Shown here: piece by piece, positions 53,116 through 63,399 of the stretch | Layout of the letters: every line of letters begins with the position of its first letter | How positions within the stretch are numbered: position 1 is the first letter of the stretch | Origin: Chaetoceros tenuissimus | Lineage: Eukaryota > Bacillariophyta > Thalassiosirophyceae > Chaetocerotales > Chaetocerotaceae | Length of the DNA stretch: 64,000 nt | Assembly (NCBI GenBank): GCA_021927905.1 | Contig: BLLK01000069.1 | Span: forward strand, 1,860,001 to 1,924,000 | Reading direction: 5' to 3' | Position numbers and translations under genes: made by a program | The notes under the pieces: model-generated | Databases searched by the model: none | The model's input: only the letters and a program-made list of their open reading frames with translations | Told to the model about the DNA's origin: nothing

Positions 53116-53673
53116 ATTTGCTTAAAATTTGCTTTTGGTTTTCTAGATTTGATGCGTGAATTAAGCTACGTAGCTACCAAGAATAATAATTTTCGAATGT
53201 AGATACTGGCTGTCAGTGGAGATGATTGCCTTGGCGTTCAAGCTTTTGTTGCTCCAGAAAATGAGTAAAGATTTTGCGAAGCTATCAGAAATACCCAATT
53301 TACCTTCTCTATTATCTCGAAAAGTGTTCGGATGTTGGAGAAGTATACCGTGAGAGAGAAATATAAGAGAATTAATCTGCCCTAACTAAAGAGAGTATGT
53401 CAGCTGTACCACTGTACCTTATTGTAGAGGGTGAGATCTTTGCTCTCATCGCTCGTCGTCGACATTGGACTGACATCTTCCTTGCCATTTATCGAAGATT
53501 AACTAGCTACAAAAGGGGAGAGGAGGTTTTCTCAGGTACTTCTACGTATGTGTGAATGGGTGAAGATGGTCCGAATTGAAATTTCTTTTTCATCTAGTAA
53601 TTGAAAAGGATATTATTATACAAATTAAAGTATGATGGGACCCTAGTCATGTCTTTTCACAAAAATTATATTA
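53116..53673. other. Intergenic, no gene seen
   Basis: Promoter side of the mannosidase gene and 3' flank of the next minus-strand gene. No ORF, repeat or RNA gene recognised. Confidence 0.4.
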
Positions 53674-53988
53674 TTAGATATAATTTTCTAAATGCTCAGC
53701 TTTGAACATTTTAAAATTGAGATCTTTAGATGGAATTGAAAAGTCATCCATATTGGCTACTGGGGTTGCACCCTGCTGAAATAATCCTGGATTCCAAAGT
53801 GAAGAAGCATGAATGTATTCGTTCCATTGTTTGTTCTTCCTTTGCCATGTAAGTATCTGTATTTGGAGGTTTTCGTGAGAATTACGGAAAAAGCGAACAA
53901 GAAAGCTTTTCGGTGCCGGTTCCAGAGAGGTTTGCCAGTATTTAAACATTCTTAGCCTGAGTTCTCTGGCATCATTAGCGGTATTCAT
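53674..53988 (-). CDS. Small hypothetical protein (104 aa)
   Basis: Not recognised. The ORF encodes an aromatic-rich basic N-terminal half (LRMFKYWQTSLEPAPKSFLV, NLQIQILTWQRKNKQWNEY). It begins 26 bp after the stop of the acidic gene 54015-55037 on the same strand. The two could be one gene split by an unrecognised intron, a dicistronic message, or independent. The Trp/Phe content argues for coding. Confidence 0.45.
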   Translation of the reverse strand: MNTANDARELRLRMFKYWQTSLEPAPKSFLVRFFRNSHENLQIQILTWQRKNKQWNEYIHASSLWNPGLFQQGATPVANMDDFSIPSKDLNFKMFKAEHLENYI

Positions 53989-54014
53989 ATTGAGTTCATT
54001 TACATCCTCTTATT

Positions 54015-55037
54015 TCATCGTACTTTCAGACTTTCTTCCAGAGTGAGGAGTGACAGACCTATTTGTAATTTCTCATGTTCATGGTACTTTGTATTCATCC
54101 CTTGTGAAGAAGATGACTCTGAATCTCTGCTTTTCGAAATTATATGGGAAGTGCCATTGCTTTTACATTGCGCTACAGATTTCGGACTGTACTCACTTTC
54201 CTTCAATGAAGCTTCAAGGTTTGAAATCAAGCATTCAATATCTGTAATATATTCATCGGTATCTTCTTCTATCTTTGTATCTTCCCTATAACTTGAAACA
54301 GAGTATTGGACTGATATTCTTTCTACCGCTGGTTTTGTTTGAGAAGCATTTGCTATGTTCTCCGCGTGTTCGAGTTCTGGTTCTTCTGATATCGTAAAGA
54401 GAGTCAAGTCTTCTTCAATATTGGTCATAAGAGGGCTATTTACCTGATGAATTGTAAACACAAGTTCCTCTTCGTAACAATAGTCACTACAACCATAATA
54501 TGAACAATCGTATTCATCAAAGTGGATGCTACTGTAGTCTTCTTTTTCTTGGGTATTGCCTCCATACAAATCACTTTCTTCGACACTGAGTTCCTCCTTT
54601 CCTTCAGCAAACGATGATGTGTATATTTCCCCATCGCAATCTTCGTAGTCTTCAACTATATCACTATCGGAAGTAATAGATGAGGTATCGAGTCGGGAAT
54701 TGAATGCCTCTATTAGCCTAAGGTCATATCCTAGACTCTCTTCATCACTGCCATAACTTATTTCTTCGTCACTAAATGTAGGTCCCCCTATTATATGAGT
54801 GAAGTTGTTGGTCTGTCTACAATCATATTCTTCATCGTAACTATTGACACTCCCTTCATCACTACCATAACTAATGTCATCATCAGATAGTTCACTTGTA
54901 GAAAAGGAACTAGAAATTGGCTTCATATTTCTCGAACTTTGAGATTCTTCGCAATTTACCATCTCTTCACTCTCGAGTATTTGATCCATTGCGATGTTTC
55001 TTGATTTTAGTTGCACAATATTGGTGGTGGTGGTCAT
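54015..55037 (-). CDS. Acidic Ser-rich protein with repeated SDxxISYGSDE motif
   Basis: Not recognised. 340 aa, single exon, strongly acidic, no signal or membrane span. It carries two copies of a motif, ELSDDDISYGSDEGSVNSYD (about 49-68) and TFSDEEISYGSDEESLGYD (about 87-105). Tyr/Asp-rich pieces follow (DCSYYGCSDYCYEEEL). Numerous Ser-Asp-Glu sites would suit casein-kinase phosphorylation. Probably disordered and nuclear or cytosolic, which is inference from composition only. Directly upstream of the 104-aa ORF on the same strand. Confidence 0.55.
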   Translation of the reverse strand: MTTTTNIVQLKSRNIAMDQILESEEMVNCEESQSSRNMKPISSSFSTSELSDDDISYGSDEGSVNSYDEEYDCRQTNNFTHIIGGPTFSDEEISYGSDEESLGYDLRLIEAFNSRLDTSSITSDSDIVEDYEDCDGEIYTSSFAEGKEELSVEESDLYGGNTQEKEDYSSIHFDEYDCSYYGCSDYCYEEELVFTIHQVNSPLMTNIEEDLTLFTISEEPELEHAENIANASQTKPAVERISVQYSVSSYREDTKIEEDTDEYITDIECLISNLEASLKESEYSPKSVAQCKSNGTSHIISKSRDSESSSSQGMNTKYHEHEKLQIGLSLLTLEESLKVR

Positions 55038-55580
55038 AGTCTTCCTAATCCTTCATATTAAACCCAAGTTGTATTTATTCTCAAATTCACCAAGTGACCA
55101 CACAACCAGTAAAAAAATTTCATCACTTTTTTCGAGCACCTCCGCAAGACTGATGATAAACTTCTCTGTTGCAGAATTTCCCGAGGAGGCCAAGATAGTA
55201 CTCTAGGGGGCGAAAGAGAATTCATAATCTACCCCCTTCTTTCGGCAGAACAGTCCTTTTACTTTATTTTTGAGGAAGAGAAGCCATGAACAGAAAAGCA
55301 GAAAAAACAGCTGTCGATGTTTCTAATGGGTCTCAATATAAGATGTCATAAGGCCTTTCTAGCTTTCTCGTTCGTATGTTTGTGAAACATCGGTTGAACT
55401 CCATCTGTTCCCCGCTCATTTTTTGGAAAACATCTTGTGCATCATCTGCTTTTTGACATATGCTGTCGCCGTGTTCACATAACGGCATGCAAAGAACACT
55501 TGGGCGTCAACTTGAAGAACTCGATATGTACATCGCCTTGAGCACATCACCTTGATTACAAAAGAAAAGAAATTACAGAT
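55038..55580. other. Divergent intergenic region
   Basis: Between the acidic gene (minus) and the unknown plus-strand gene. Carries both promoters. Nothing recognised. Confidence 0.4.
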
Positions 55581-56614
55581 ATGAATATTGCATCCAAGAG
55601 AAATTCCATCGCCATGAACAATAGAAACGAGTGCCCACAAACATTTGAGAGTGGTTTGAATAATAATTCGAAGTTGATTGTTCAAAAAATCAATGACCTA
55701 GAAATGCCTTACAAATCATCCAACTCGCAGAAGAACCCTCATGTCAATAAAGATGTGACACAAAACATTGAGTCTATATCTGAACCGATGGTTGTGGATA
55801 ACTCTGCAGATTTCGATAACTCAATGGAAGTGGAGCAGCAATCCATGGTTACAGGCATAGTAGTCAATGGATTCCACCCTCAACTTATGCAGTGGAGGGA
55901 CAATGAAAAGTTACATGCACCAGTTCCTTTGAATGAGAATATGGAACTTGATAAGGTTATATCCAAAAAAGTAAATACATGCAGAACAGAGGAAAGTGAA
56001 AATGTTCGTGACATTGTTCGTACTAAAACAATGGCTAGACAGAAGCCCGAACGAAGATTCTCAAACGATACTCCTATTGGTGATATCTTCAGTGAAGTAT
56101 TTGAAAAGTCAAACGTAGGACAAATAATCGCTACACCTGGTGGAAGGTTTGGAGCTTGTAAGTAGAATTGATTATATTGCAGAAATTTAAATCTTATCTC
56201 CACAGTTTTCTAATGAATTCCTTTCTCTGTACAGGGAATAGCAAGTTTCTTGAAGTCTGTGCCTTTGCTCCAGCAGGCCCATATGCGTCATTGACTATTT
56301 TTGACCTAGTTCTTCCGTCCGCTTTTCCTTTGCTTCATCAGATCTTCCTGTCTTCACTCTTTGATGAATTTCCTGAAGGAAAGTATAAGACACAAGGAAA
56401 AGATGTTTATATGGCTTTGACAGTACCATGTATTGATTTCGGGAAAGATAATGAAGCTGAAGTCTATATTACGTTATCTCTCATGTACGATAGAGACCCT
56501 GACAAAAGGTGTTTTCACTGTATCTTGACGAAAAACCCAAAGGGAAAGGTAGGAGAAATCCATTTCATTTCACAGCAAGAACTGATGAGTATGCTTTTCG
56601 ATGAAACCTGCTGA
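55581..56614 (+). CDS. Unknown soluble protein, 2 exons (318 aa)
   Basis: Not recognised. Exon 1 is 55581-56157 and exon 2 is 56235-56614; the 77-bp intron has GTAAGT and TACAG borders and splits a Trp codon. The first 190 residues are Asn/Ser/Lys-rich and disordered (KRNSIAMNNRNECPQTFESG). The exon junction region and exon 2 form a globular part: QIIATPGGRFGAWNSKFLEV, FPLLHQIFLSSLFDEFPEGK, VYITLSLMYDRDPDKRCFHC. Hydrophobic and Cys content suggest a folded domain of about 150 residues. No family, signal or membrane span can be named. Confidence 0.6.
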
Positions 56615-56839
56615 AATTTATGGTATGTTTCACAGCTGGGAATGTTTTAAACTGTTTTTGTATCATATATCTCTTTGTAAACCAGTGGGTAAAAGACGGA
56701 GATTCCGGGCTTTTTCGTGATCAATTATTGAATCATTGACATAACTTGTAATTATAATATGTATAACTCTAGATTGACTTTTCAAAAATACTATTTGGTA
56801 GTTCAGGAACGAGAAGTACGCTCCTTCTTAAATCCATGA

Positions 56840-58123
56840 TTAAATATCAACCTCCTCGACACCTTCATCAACGGAAGCAAGCTGAGGTCCTCGCATTTCA
56901 ACAGTTCTCAATGATGGTCTATTTGATGAATGTCTTTGTTGCTCCATGATGATTTGTGCTTCCACATAGTCTTCGTAACAAGCTTTTCCAATTCCAAGAG
57001 TCAACAAAAATGATCCCCAACTTGTATAGTACAGGTTTCCTAATGCTTCGCCTGAAAGAATGTTAGACAAGGGTATGTATCAACGTAGAGCTAAAGAAGT
57101 TGAGTAATTTACCTGGTCCTTCAATGTCAGTGACATATGCAATCTCGACAATATACATTATAAAAAGAAGGAATCCCAATCCGATCTCAATCAAAAATGG
57201 TGCTGCTCCCAAAGTAATTTTCATCCCAATAATGGCAAAAGACATGATAACAGCTAAAGTGCCAATGACGACTGCAATTACAGATCTGGAACAAAATGGT
57301 TGCCGCTTCTCCTCATTTGGAACATCACAATTTCTATTATAGATATCTGCTGAAGTGGCAAGCACGATAATTGAAGAAACAAGCAAGCCAGTCCAGTATG
57401 TAAAAGAAGATGATCTTGTTCTCATGTTATAAGCCACATCTAAACCATACGCACTCTCCAAGAAACTTGACAAAATAGCAACACCAGTGACAAATCCTAA
57501 CCATGAACCATAATACATGTTGCCTATAAAAACTGCACCATCTTTATCTACTGCAAGTCCGCGTTCAGGTCCTGAAACAATCGCCACGATCCCCGCAGAC
57601 ATTGCAATTAGAATGCAAATAATAATGCCTTCTGCTTTATGATCGATTATTTTCGATCGAAGACTTTGTATGAGATGAGCGAAAAGTACAAATAATATTG
57701 TAAGAAATGAAAGTATGGCTAATGCTAAGCCCCATGCTTTATCTTGTGCTCCATGTTCGTCGTCGATATTCTCATTAGCCTGGTGTATTAGTCAAATTGT
57801 ATAGATTAGAGAATCAATCGATGCATATGGAAACAGAGAAAAGAGGTCGTGAAGAATATCTTGATTCGTACTTACATCTGTGTCAACTTGACCTATTGAT
57901 ATTGATAGAACTAGAGAGAGCACTGCATAGAATGTCCATAGCTAAAAGGTCAAACAAAGGCAGTGAGATTGAGTTTATGGTATTGGTGAAAAGTATATCA
58001 AAAGAAGACGTCTTTCTTCTTCTCTGTGACATAGTGCATCAGTGTTTTGGCCCTTACTCCATATAATGATATGGCAAATATTTGCCTTTCAAAACTTACC
58101 CGAAATCTTGGTGTTTTACCCAT
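56840..58123 (-). CDS. Multi-span membrane protein, GNxYYxSW family (paralogue 1), 4 exons
   Basis: Family not identified. Exons: 58123-58100 (8 codons), 57941-57876, 57779-57113, 57051-56840; 322 aa in one frame. About seven hydrophobic helices are visible, such as LWTFYAVLSLVLSISIGQV, WGLALAILSFLTILFVLFAH, GLLVSSIIVLATSADIY and FLLFIMYIVEIAYVTD. A motif occurs twice within the protein, before a membrane span each time: FIGNMYYGSWLGF (after LAVDKDGAV) and ALGNLYYTSWGSF. Both halves therefore look like an ancient internal repeat. Head-to-head paralogue 2 at 58502 shares the layout and most motifs. A transport or sensory role is possible; nothing decides it. Confidence 0.75.
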
Positions 58124-58501
58124 TTTGTATTTGGAAGATGATTATAGGAAGAGTGTCAATATGTATGTGTCCGCCTCTCCTAGGAATTCATTCAATGGTT
58201 CATTGCACAGTTTGCAGTTGGAAAGTATCAGACTGCGCGTGCATGTGAGTGGAGAGCAAGAACCCTCATTTTTGGTGCCCAAAAGAGTGTCTGTAAAAAG
58301 GTTTTGAGCTGAGAAAAACGAAGAAAACAACATTGAAAATCATTGTGAAGACACTCTTTTCTTTACTCTCCCCCGAACTCAATACGAAACAAGAGCAAAT
58401 ATGAGATACACGATTTGATGTACAAATAGTAAATAGTTCACTGCATCTGTGCTAGATTGAGAATTACATTTATAGCATATCGGTACCATAGAAAGAAAAC
58501 C
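58124..58501. promoter_or_regulatory. Bidirectional promoter region between membrane-protein paralogues
   Basis: 378 bp between the two start codons. Must hold both leaders and promoters. No motif stands out. Confidence 0.45.
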
Positions 58502-59580
58502 ATGCCTGAAAATACACGATTGTCGAAATGGGTTGCATCCCTTGTTTTCTCAATCATCACTTTGGCTTCCTTGGTAAATGTGGTAAGTGGCATTAATGAC
58601 TGATCAAAGTTCCAAGTCTTTCAATGGAATAAGTACAAGCAAAAGGTGATATCCATGTATAGTGGTACAAACTTGATGCATTTGACGTTATCCTCTTCCT
58701 ATTTTTGTATTGTAACATATGGAATTCCACAAGTACTCACTCTCATCTTTTCTCGTTCATGGCTGGATTTCAGGTCAGAGATAAGAATTTCGAACCCGAA
58801 AATATTGCTGCTGAAAGATGGAGTCTAATTTCAGCATCCATAAAAGTTGTGCTCAATATAGTAGTTGTAGCTATGAATATACATTCTGCGGGCTCGTATC
58901 TTATTGTAGGAACTCGACTCGAGGGAGTCGTGACATTTTTATTAACCATTTTGTGGATAGTTACAGTAGCGATCGTTACTGATTCGAGACATGGTATCGC
59001 AGTTGATGAATTTGGTGCGGTTGATAATGGTAATTTGTATTATGCTGCCTGGGCTGGTTTTATTCTCAGCGTGACTCTTATGGTATCGTATCTTCAGTTT
59101 GTATTCGGCGTTGATCTGGCAAATGAAATTAGATCGAGAAGTGCTAGACTTATGCTTTGGTCAACCTTTTTGGCTACATCGCTCGTGGTGATGGGTTCAA
59201 GTGCAAATTATTACGACACGACTTGCGGAGGAGATGATCAGGTTGGGAAATGTAAAAGAGCTGTGTTTGGAATTGTTCTTGGAGCTTTGACTACGTTAGG
59301 ATCGGTCGCTATTGTTGGCATGAAAATTGCAACTAGTAAAGCGCCATTTTTGTTGGAGGCAGGAGGAAGTTTTATCATGTGCCTATTATACTTGTTTGGA
59401 GTATTGGTAATCACAACTCCAAAGGGACCTGGAGCCGCCCTGGGTAATCTTTACTATAGTACCTGGGCATGCTTTTTACTTTCATTCATGATTATGTCAA
59501 GTTGTGTGGAAGACTACAACATCGCAGCAACATCAACTCCAAATTCTGAAGAAAACACTAGTCTTGATGATCAAATCTAA
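58502..59580 (+). CDS. Multi-span membrane protein, GNxYYxSW family (paralogue 2), 2 exons
   Basis: Exon 1 is 58502-58582 and exon 2 is 58774-59580; the intron is 191 bp, the longest assigned in the window. 295 aa. N-terminus MPENTRLSKWVASLVFSIIT is a first span. The repeated motif appears as AVDNGNLYYAAWAGF (after HGIAVDEFG) and ALGNLYYSTWACF, in the same places as in paralogue 1. Both proteins share a charged RSRSA/RTRSS loop after VDLANEI / LDVAYNM and a GMKI segment (VGMKIATSKAPFLLEAG versus IGMKITLGAAPFLIEIG). The C-terminus is acidic and soluble. Intron positions differ in part from paralogue 1, so one copy has gained or lost introns. Confidence 0.78.
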
Positions 59581-59673
59581 GCAACAGTAGATTTTCTCTG
59601 AAAGAAGATAAACAAGTATTCATAAATAGAATCTAAACATGTACTAACGGCAAGGTTTCATTAGATAAGATTG

Positions 59674-62600
59674 TTAAGTCATCATCTTAGTTTGAATCGA
59701 TGTAATAACAGAAGCAGATATTCCATTTACAATGGTTCTATTGACCATTGGATGATTTGTTGCTTCAGCTCCAAAGTCAGAATCTGGATGGAAGGCTATG
59801 ACGTCTAGAGTAGAATCTTCTGTCTCAAATGCATGTGGAGCATTTGTTGGAATTACAAAAACTGTTCCCGGTGTGAGCTTCGTTCTTGTTACTGATTTGT
59901 CTCCGTGTACCACAACACAATTTCCCTCTCCTGCGATGACCATGCCTGCTCTACCAGATGGGTGAGTATGTTGTGTCTGTTTAATGTGTGTTGGAAAATG
60001 CAAATGATTCAAGCATGGATCTCCTTTAATGGGTGGTGAAATGAGTAAGGAATCTGTGCATCCATCTATGTAGGGAAGTGCACCAACCAACTCTCCGTCT
60101 TTATCCTCTTCTATTGGTCCGCCCATCGAAAAAAGAAACCTATTTTTATTCCCATGTATTGGCACAGTGATTGCAATTCCACTGCCCCTCTCAAGTACCA
60201 CATTCCCCGGTTGGCAAAAGAACATTCCACTACATAAGGTCATTTTGGGACGACGTGGATGACCAGAAAGTGTCGAATTCCCCTCAAAGATGTATCCATA
60301 TGTAACATGATCTTCACTAATATTTCGGAATGTCCTTTTCCCAGAGTTTTTACCCCATGCATGAAGAGAATATGGAAACAGATCATTAGATGCATCAAAC
60401 GAAATCTCAGATGCTTGAGTGTGAATATCCTGCCATGATATGAATGAGTTTGGCATGGAAATATCCATACTCGTCGATACTACAATGTCATTTTGCTCCT
60501 TCTTTTCTTCGATATTGTCCTTGTCAAATCCCTCGAAGCTAGTCCACATGTGAGATTTTGTGTCTTCCCATTTATGAACATTGCCTTTACCTGACATCAC
60601 TACATTCTCAAGCGTTGGACTATTTTTCACATTGTGAGTACGGTAGCAACGGAGAAAGAACCTTAAAGGCGACGATTCAAAAGCCTTATTTTCACAGTAT
60701 GATGCTACATCAACCGCCGTTCCTGGTTCGGAAGACAATATGGTATCTGTTACAGTAAAGCCTAGGCTTGTTACCAATGACGTGACTAATTCCTTGGTGG
60801 GAATAGCTGCACTTCCTGAAAAGGAAGCATCTTCGCCCGCTTTGTTGACTGCAGCATTTGGAGAAAATTCGATGATGTTGGAGAAGAGACCAGGTGACTG
60901 TACTCCTTTTCGTCTGAGCATTGTATGTACTGATTCAATGACGACAGCTTTTTTAGAGACACGGCAAATCTCTCTCAAAATTGCAGTAGGATCAGAGAAG
61001 CAATGCAGAACACCAGCAGCAATGACTACATCAAAGGAATCATCTTCGCACTTGGACAGATAGGCCTTCGCGTCTAAGCAAACAACGCTATATCTTTCCT
61101 GAGGGTGACTTGAACAAGATTCTGCTCTTGGCCAGCTGTGTTTACTTCTTTCCAGGAGATTCGTCATTCTTTCGCAAAATTGAATTTGTGGTTCTAATGC
61201 AATTGCTTCTTTCGCTCCATGAAATAAACACCAATGAACCATTGCCCCAGTGCATGCACCAAGGTCTAGAATGCGGTTACCTTTTACAATATCAGGTGGT
61301 AGTAATGCAGAGCACTTTGCCTTTAGAGTAGTCAATGTAACTGGATTGAAATGTCGTCGCTGACGTTCGTCGTCACTCGCAAAATATGGTGCTGCATCAA
61401 ATGCGTCATTTGTATTTGTATTCCAATCATTGACTGTTACTTGTTCTTGTCCAGTTTTCCTGAGAATCCACTTATTTAAATGCTCATATACTCCCTCTTG
61501 CAAAGGGTCAAGTTCTAAACGATCGAGGGTATTTGTTTCGGTCTCGATTATAGCTATAATTGAGTCTATTCTCTCCTCTTTCTCTTTTTCTATTTGTAAA
61601 GCTAGTGATCCGACCTTTTCTTTTTCGTTGTAATAGGTGGTATCTGGGTGAAAGTCGAGAATGAATTTTTTCAATGGTTCTTTGTAAGTTTGCCAAATGT
61701 TTAGATCTTTAAATTTCACTGCATGGAAATCAGGTACGCAAGCCCAGCACTCTAGGTTACGATCGTCGTAGAAATGGAGAATGGAGATGTCTGAATGAAC
61801 CGGTTTGTAGTCGCCGCCATCATGCATGAATCGCAGTGATACGTTCTGCCATTTCATGGAGAAATTTAGCCACCACAACATATCGGCCAAGGTGATTATA
61901 GGGAAAGGAGCCTTGTTTATTTGTGGTGTGATCCAGGTTACCCAGTCTATTGTATTACCTGCCAATAGGCCTTTTTTGTGAAGCCATTCTAGAAGAACTA
62001 CTCTCCATGGCTGATCGAGAGTATATTCAATAGTGTTATCATTGAGAAGTCCAAGTTTCTTCAAGACTTCATCGTCGCTCTTAGGTACGTCAAACGAATC
62101 AACTTGAAAGATCTCCTTCATTTTATCTGATCCAAATAATTGGTCTCCCAACTCTCCTGTGATTATTAATGCCTTTGGATATGCCTTTGCTATCTCAGAA
62201 ACTGTTCGCCCATCGCGGTATATCTCTCGAATCTTTGAATTCTTTTTTATGCAAGATTCGTAGAACAACCTATTCTCTGAAATTGATTCGTCATCATAAG
62301 TAACTGCAAGTTTAGAATTTGCTATATCCTCCATTGTCCGAATAAGTGCAACTGATAAAGCGGTTGAGTCAATTCCACCCGAGAAACAGACAATGACCTC
62401 CCTTCCATTTGCTTTGTTCCATATGTCTTTAGCACGAAGTAGCATTGTTTTCTCAAGAGCTTCATGTGCATCTTGTGGGAAATCTTGTCTATAATTGTTA
62501 ATCTCATCTTTAGTTGGTACGCTTCTTACTAATGTTTTCATACAAAGTGCCCCTTGTAATGTATTGGTTCTATCTATCAGAGGAACGCCAAAGAAAAGAC

Positions 62601-63399
62601 TTAGGCAAAATAAACGATCATGGGAGATGAGTAAGGTGGCTGCAGTTCTTAATGCGTCAATCGTACTCGTTTCTTTAAATGCTATGTTTCCGCCAGCAAG
62701 CTCGTATTTCTTTTCATCTGGTAATAGCAAAAACTGGGCCAATGCCAGAACTGGGAGAGCTGGTCCAAAAGATACCAGATCATATTTCTTGGGTGTATCT
62801 TTCGACTTTTTCGTCTTTTTCAATTTATTCTGCCATGCTTTTTGCAGTAACAAGTCTCTTCTGTGCCATAATTCGCCACGGGATATACGATGCATCTCAC
62901 TTATTCTCGATGGATTTGCTTTATCTCTAAATAAACGAATAGATTGTATTTTCCGTGGATAGATAGCCAAAGACTTGATGTTGGCATCTGTTGTGACTTC
63001 TTCATGGAGTACAGGGGTGATATAGTTTGTATGTGGACCGCATATCAAGCCTTTGGCACTTTTCCAATGAAACTGATCAGAAGGTAAGAAAACGTCCAAG
63101 CCTGCTGTTGGCCACGATGCCGACACGATCATTACTTTCCCAATTTCTATTGCATCTCCTCGCTTCTTTTCGCTGGTGGAAGTTGCTGCTTTCGCAATCT
63201 CTTTAATAAGGGGATGATTTACATTCAATACAAGCCTTCTTTTACCTCCAGGACAGAAGGGTTCCACTGTTACAAGCGACGACGGAATTCTTTTGGCTTG
63301 TTCATATCCAGCGTTGTATAGAGCGCATGCATCACAAGTGACATTCAATTCAGTTTGAAGCAGATTCGCATATGCTCTTACTGACTCAAACTTCGACAT
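59674..63399 (-). CDS. Three-domain enzyme: AsnB-like amidotransferase, SAM methyltransferase, cupin
   Basis: Single exon, 1241 aa, no targeting peptide. Residues 1-300 are not recognised and include CDACALYNAGYEQAKR. Residues about 330-560 are an asparagine-synthetase/beta-lactam-synthetase-like ATP-pyrophosphatase: PP-loop VIVCFSGGIDSTALSVAL at about 335-352 and GELGDQLFGSDK near 416 (AsnB GGDELFGGY position). There is no N-terminal Cys glutaminase, so it would use ammonia or form another amide or lactam by adenylation. Residues about 705-830 are a class I methyltransferase: NRILDLGACTGAMVHW, acidic end of beta-2 AIALEPQIQF, and DSFDVVIAAGVLHCF. Residues about 1040-1230 are cupin-like: TQHTHPSGRAGMVIAGEGNC supplies HxH and PTNAPHAFET the third His; an upstream GYIFEGNSTLSG half could make it a bicupin. 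Probably makes or modifies a small metabolite. Substrate unknown. Confidence 0.82.
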   Translation of the reverse strand: MSKFESVRAYANLLQTELNVTCDACALYNAGYEQAKRIPSSLVTVEPFCPGGKRRLVLNVNHPLIKEIAKAATSTSEKKRGDAIEIGKVMIVSASWPTAGLDVFLPSDQFHWKSAKGLICGPHTNYITPVLHEEVTTDANIKSLAIYPRKIQSIRLFRDKANPSRISEMHRISRGELWHRRDLLLQKAWQNKLKKTKKSKDTPKKYDLVSFGPALPVLALAQFLLLPDEKKYELAGGNIAFKETSTIDALRTAATLLISHDRLFCLSLFFGVPLIDRTNTLQGALCMKTLVRSVPTKDEINNYRQDFPQDAHEALEKTMLLRAKDIWNKANGREVIVCFSGGIDSTALSVALIRTMEDIANSKLAVTYDDESISENRLFYESCIKKNSKIREIYRDGRTVSEIAKAYPKALIITGELGDQLFGSDKMKEIFQVDSFDVPKSDDEVLKKLGLLNDNTIEYTLDQPWRVVLLEWLHKKGLLAGNTIDWVTWITPQINKAPFPIITLADMLWWLNFSMKWQNVSLRFMHDGGDYKPVHSDISILHFYDDRNLECWACVPDFHAVKFKDLNIWQTYKEPLKKFILDFHPDTTYYNEKEKVGSLALQIEKEKEERIDSIIAIIETETNTLDRLELDPLQEGVYEHLNKWILRKTGQEQVTVNDWNTNTNDAFDAAPYFASDDERQRRHFNPVTLTTLKAKCSALLPPDIVKGNRILDLGACTGAMVHWCLFHGAKEAIALEPQIQFCERMTNLLERSKHSWPRAESCSSHPQERYSVVCLDAKAYLSKCEDDSFDVVIAAGVLHCFSDPTAILREICRVSKKAVVIESVHTMLRRKGVQSPGLFSNIIEFSPNAAVNKAGEDASFSGSAAIPTKELVTSLVTSLGFTVTDTILSSEPGTAVDVASYCENKAFESSPLRFFLRCYRTHNVKNSPTLENVVMSGKGNVHKWEDTKSHMWTSFEGFDKDNIEEKKEQNDIVVSTSMDISMPNSFISWQDIHTQASEISFDASNDLFPYSLHAWGKNSGKRTFRNISEDHVTYGYIFEGNSTLSGHPRRPKMTLCSGMFFCQPGNVVLERGSGIAITVPIHGNKNRFLFSMGGPIEEDKDGELVGALPYIDGCTDSLLISPPIKGDPCLNHLHFPTHIKQTQHTHPSGRAGMVIAGEGNCVVVHGDKSVTRTKLTPGTVFVIPTNAPHAFETEDSTLDVIAFHPDSDFGAEATNHPMVNRTIVNGISASVITSIQTKMMT

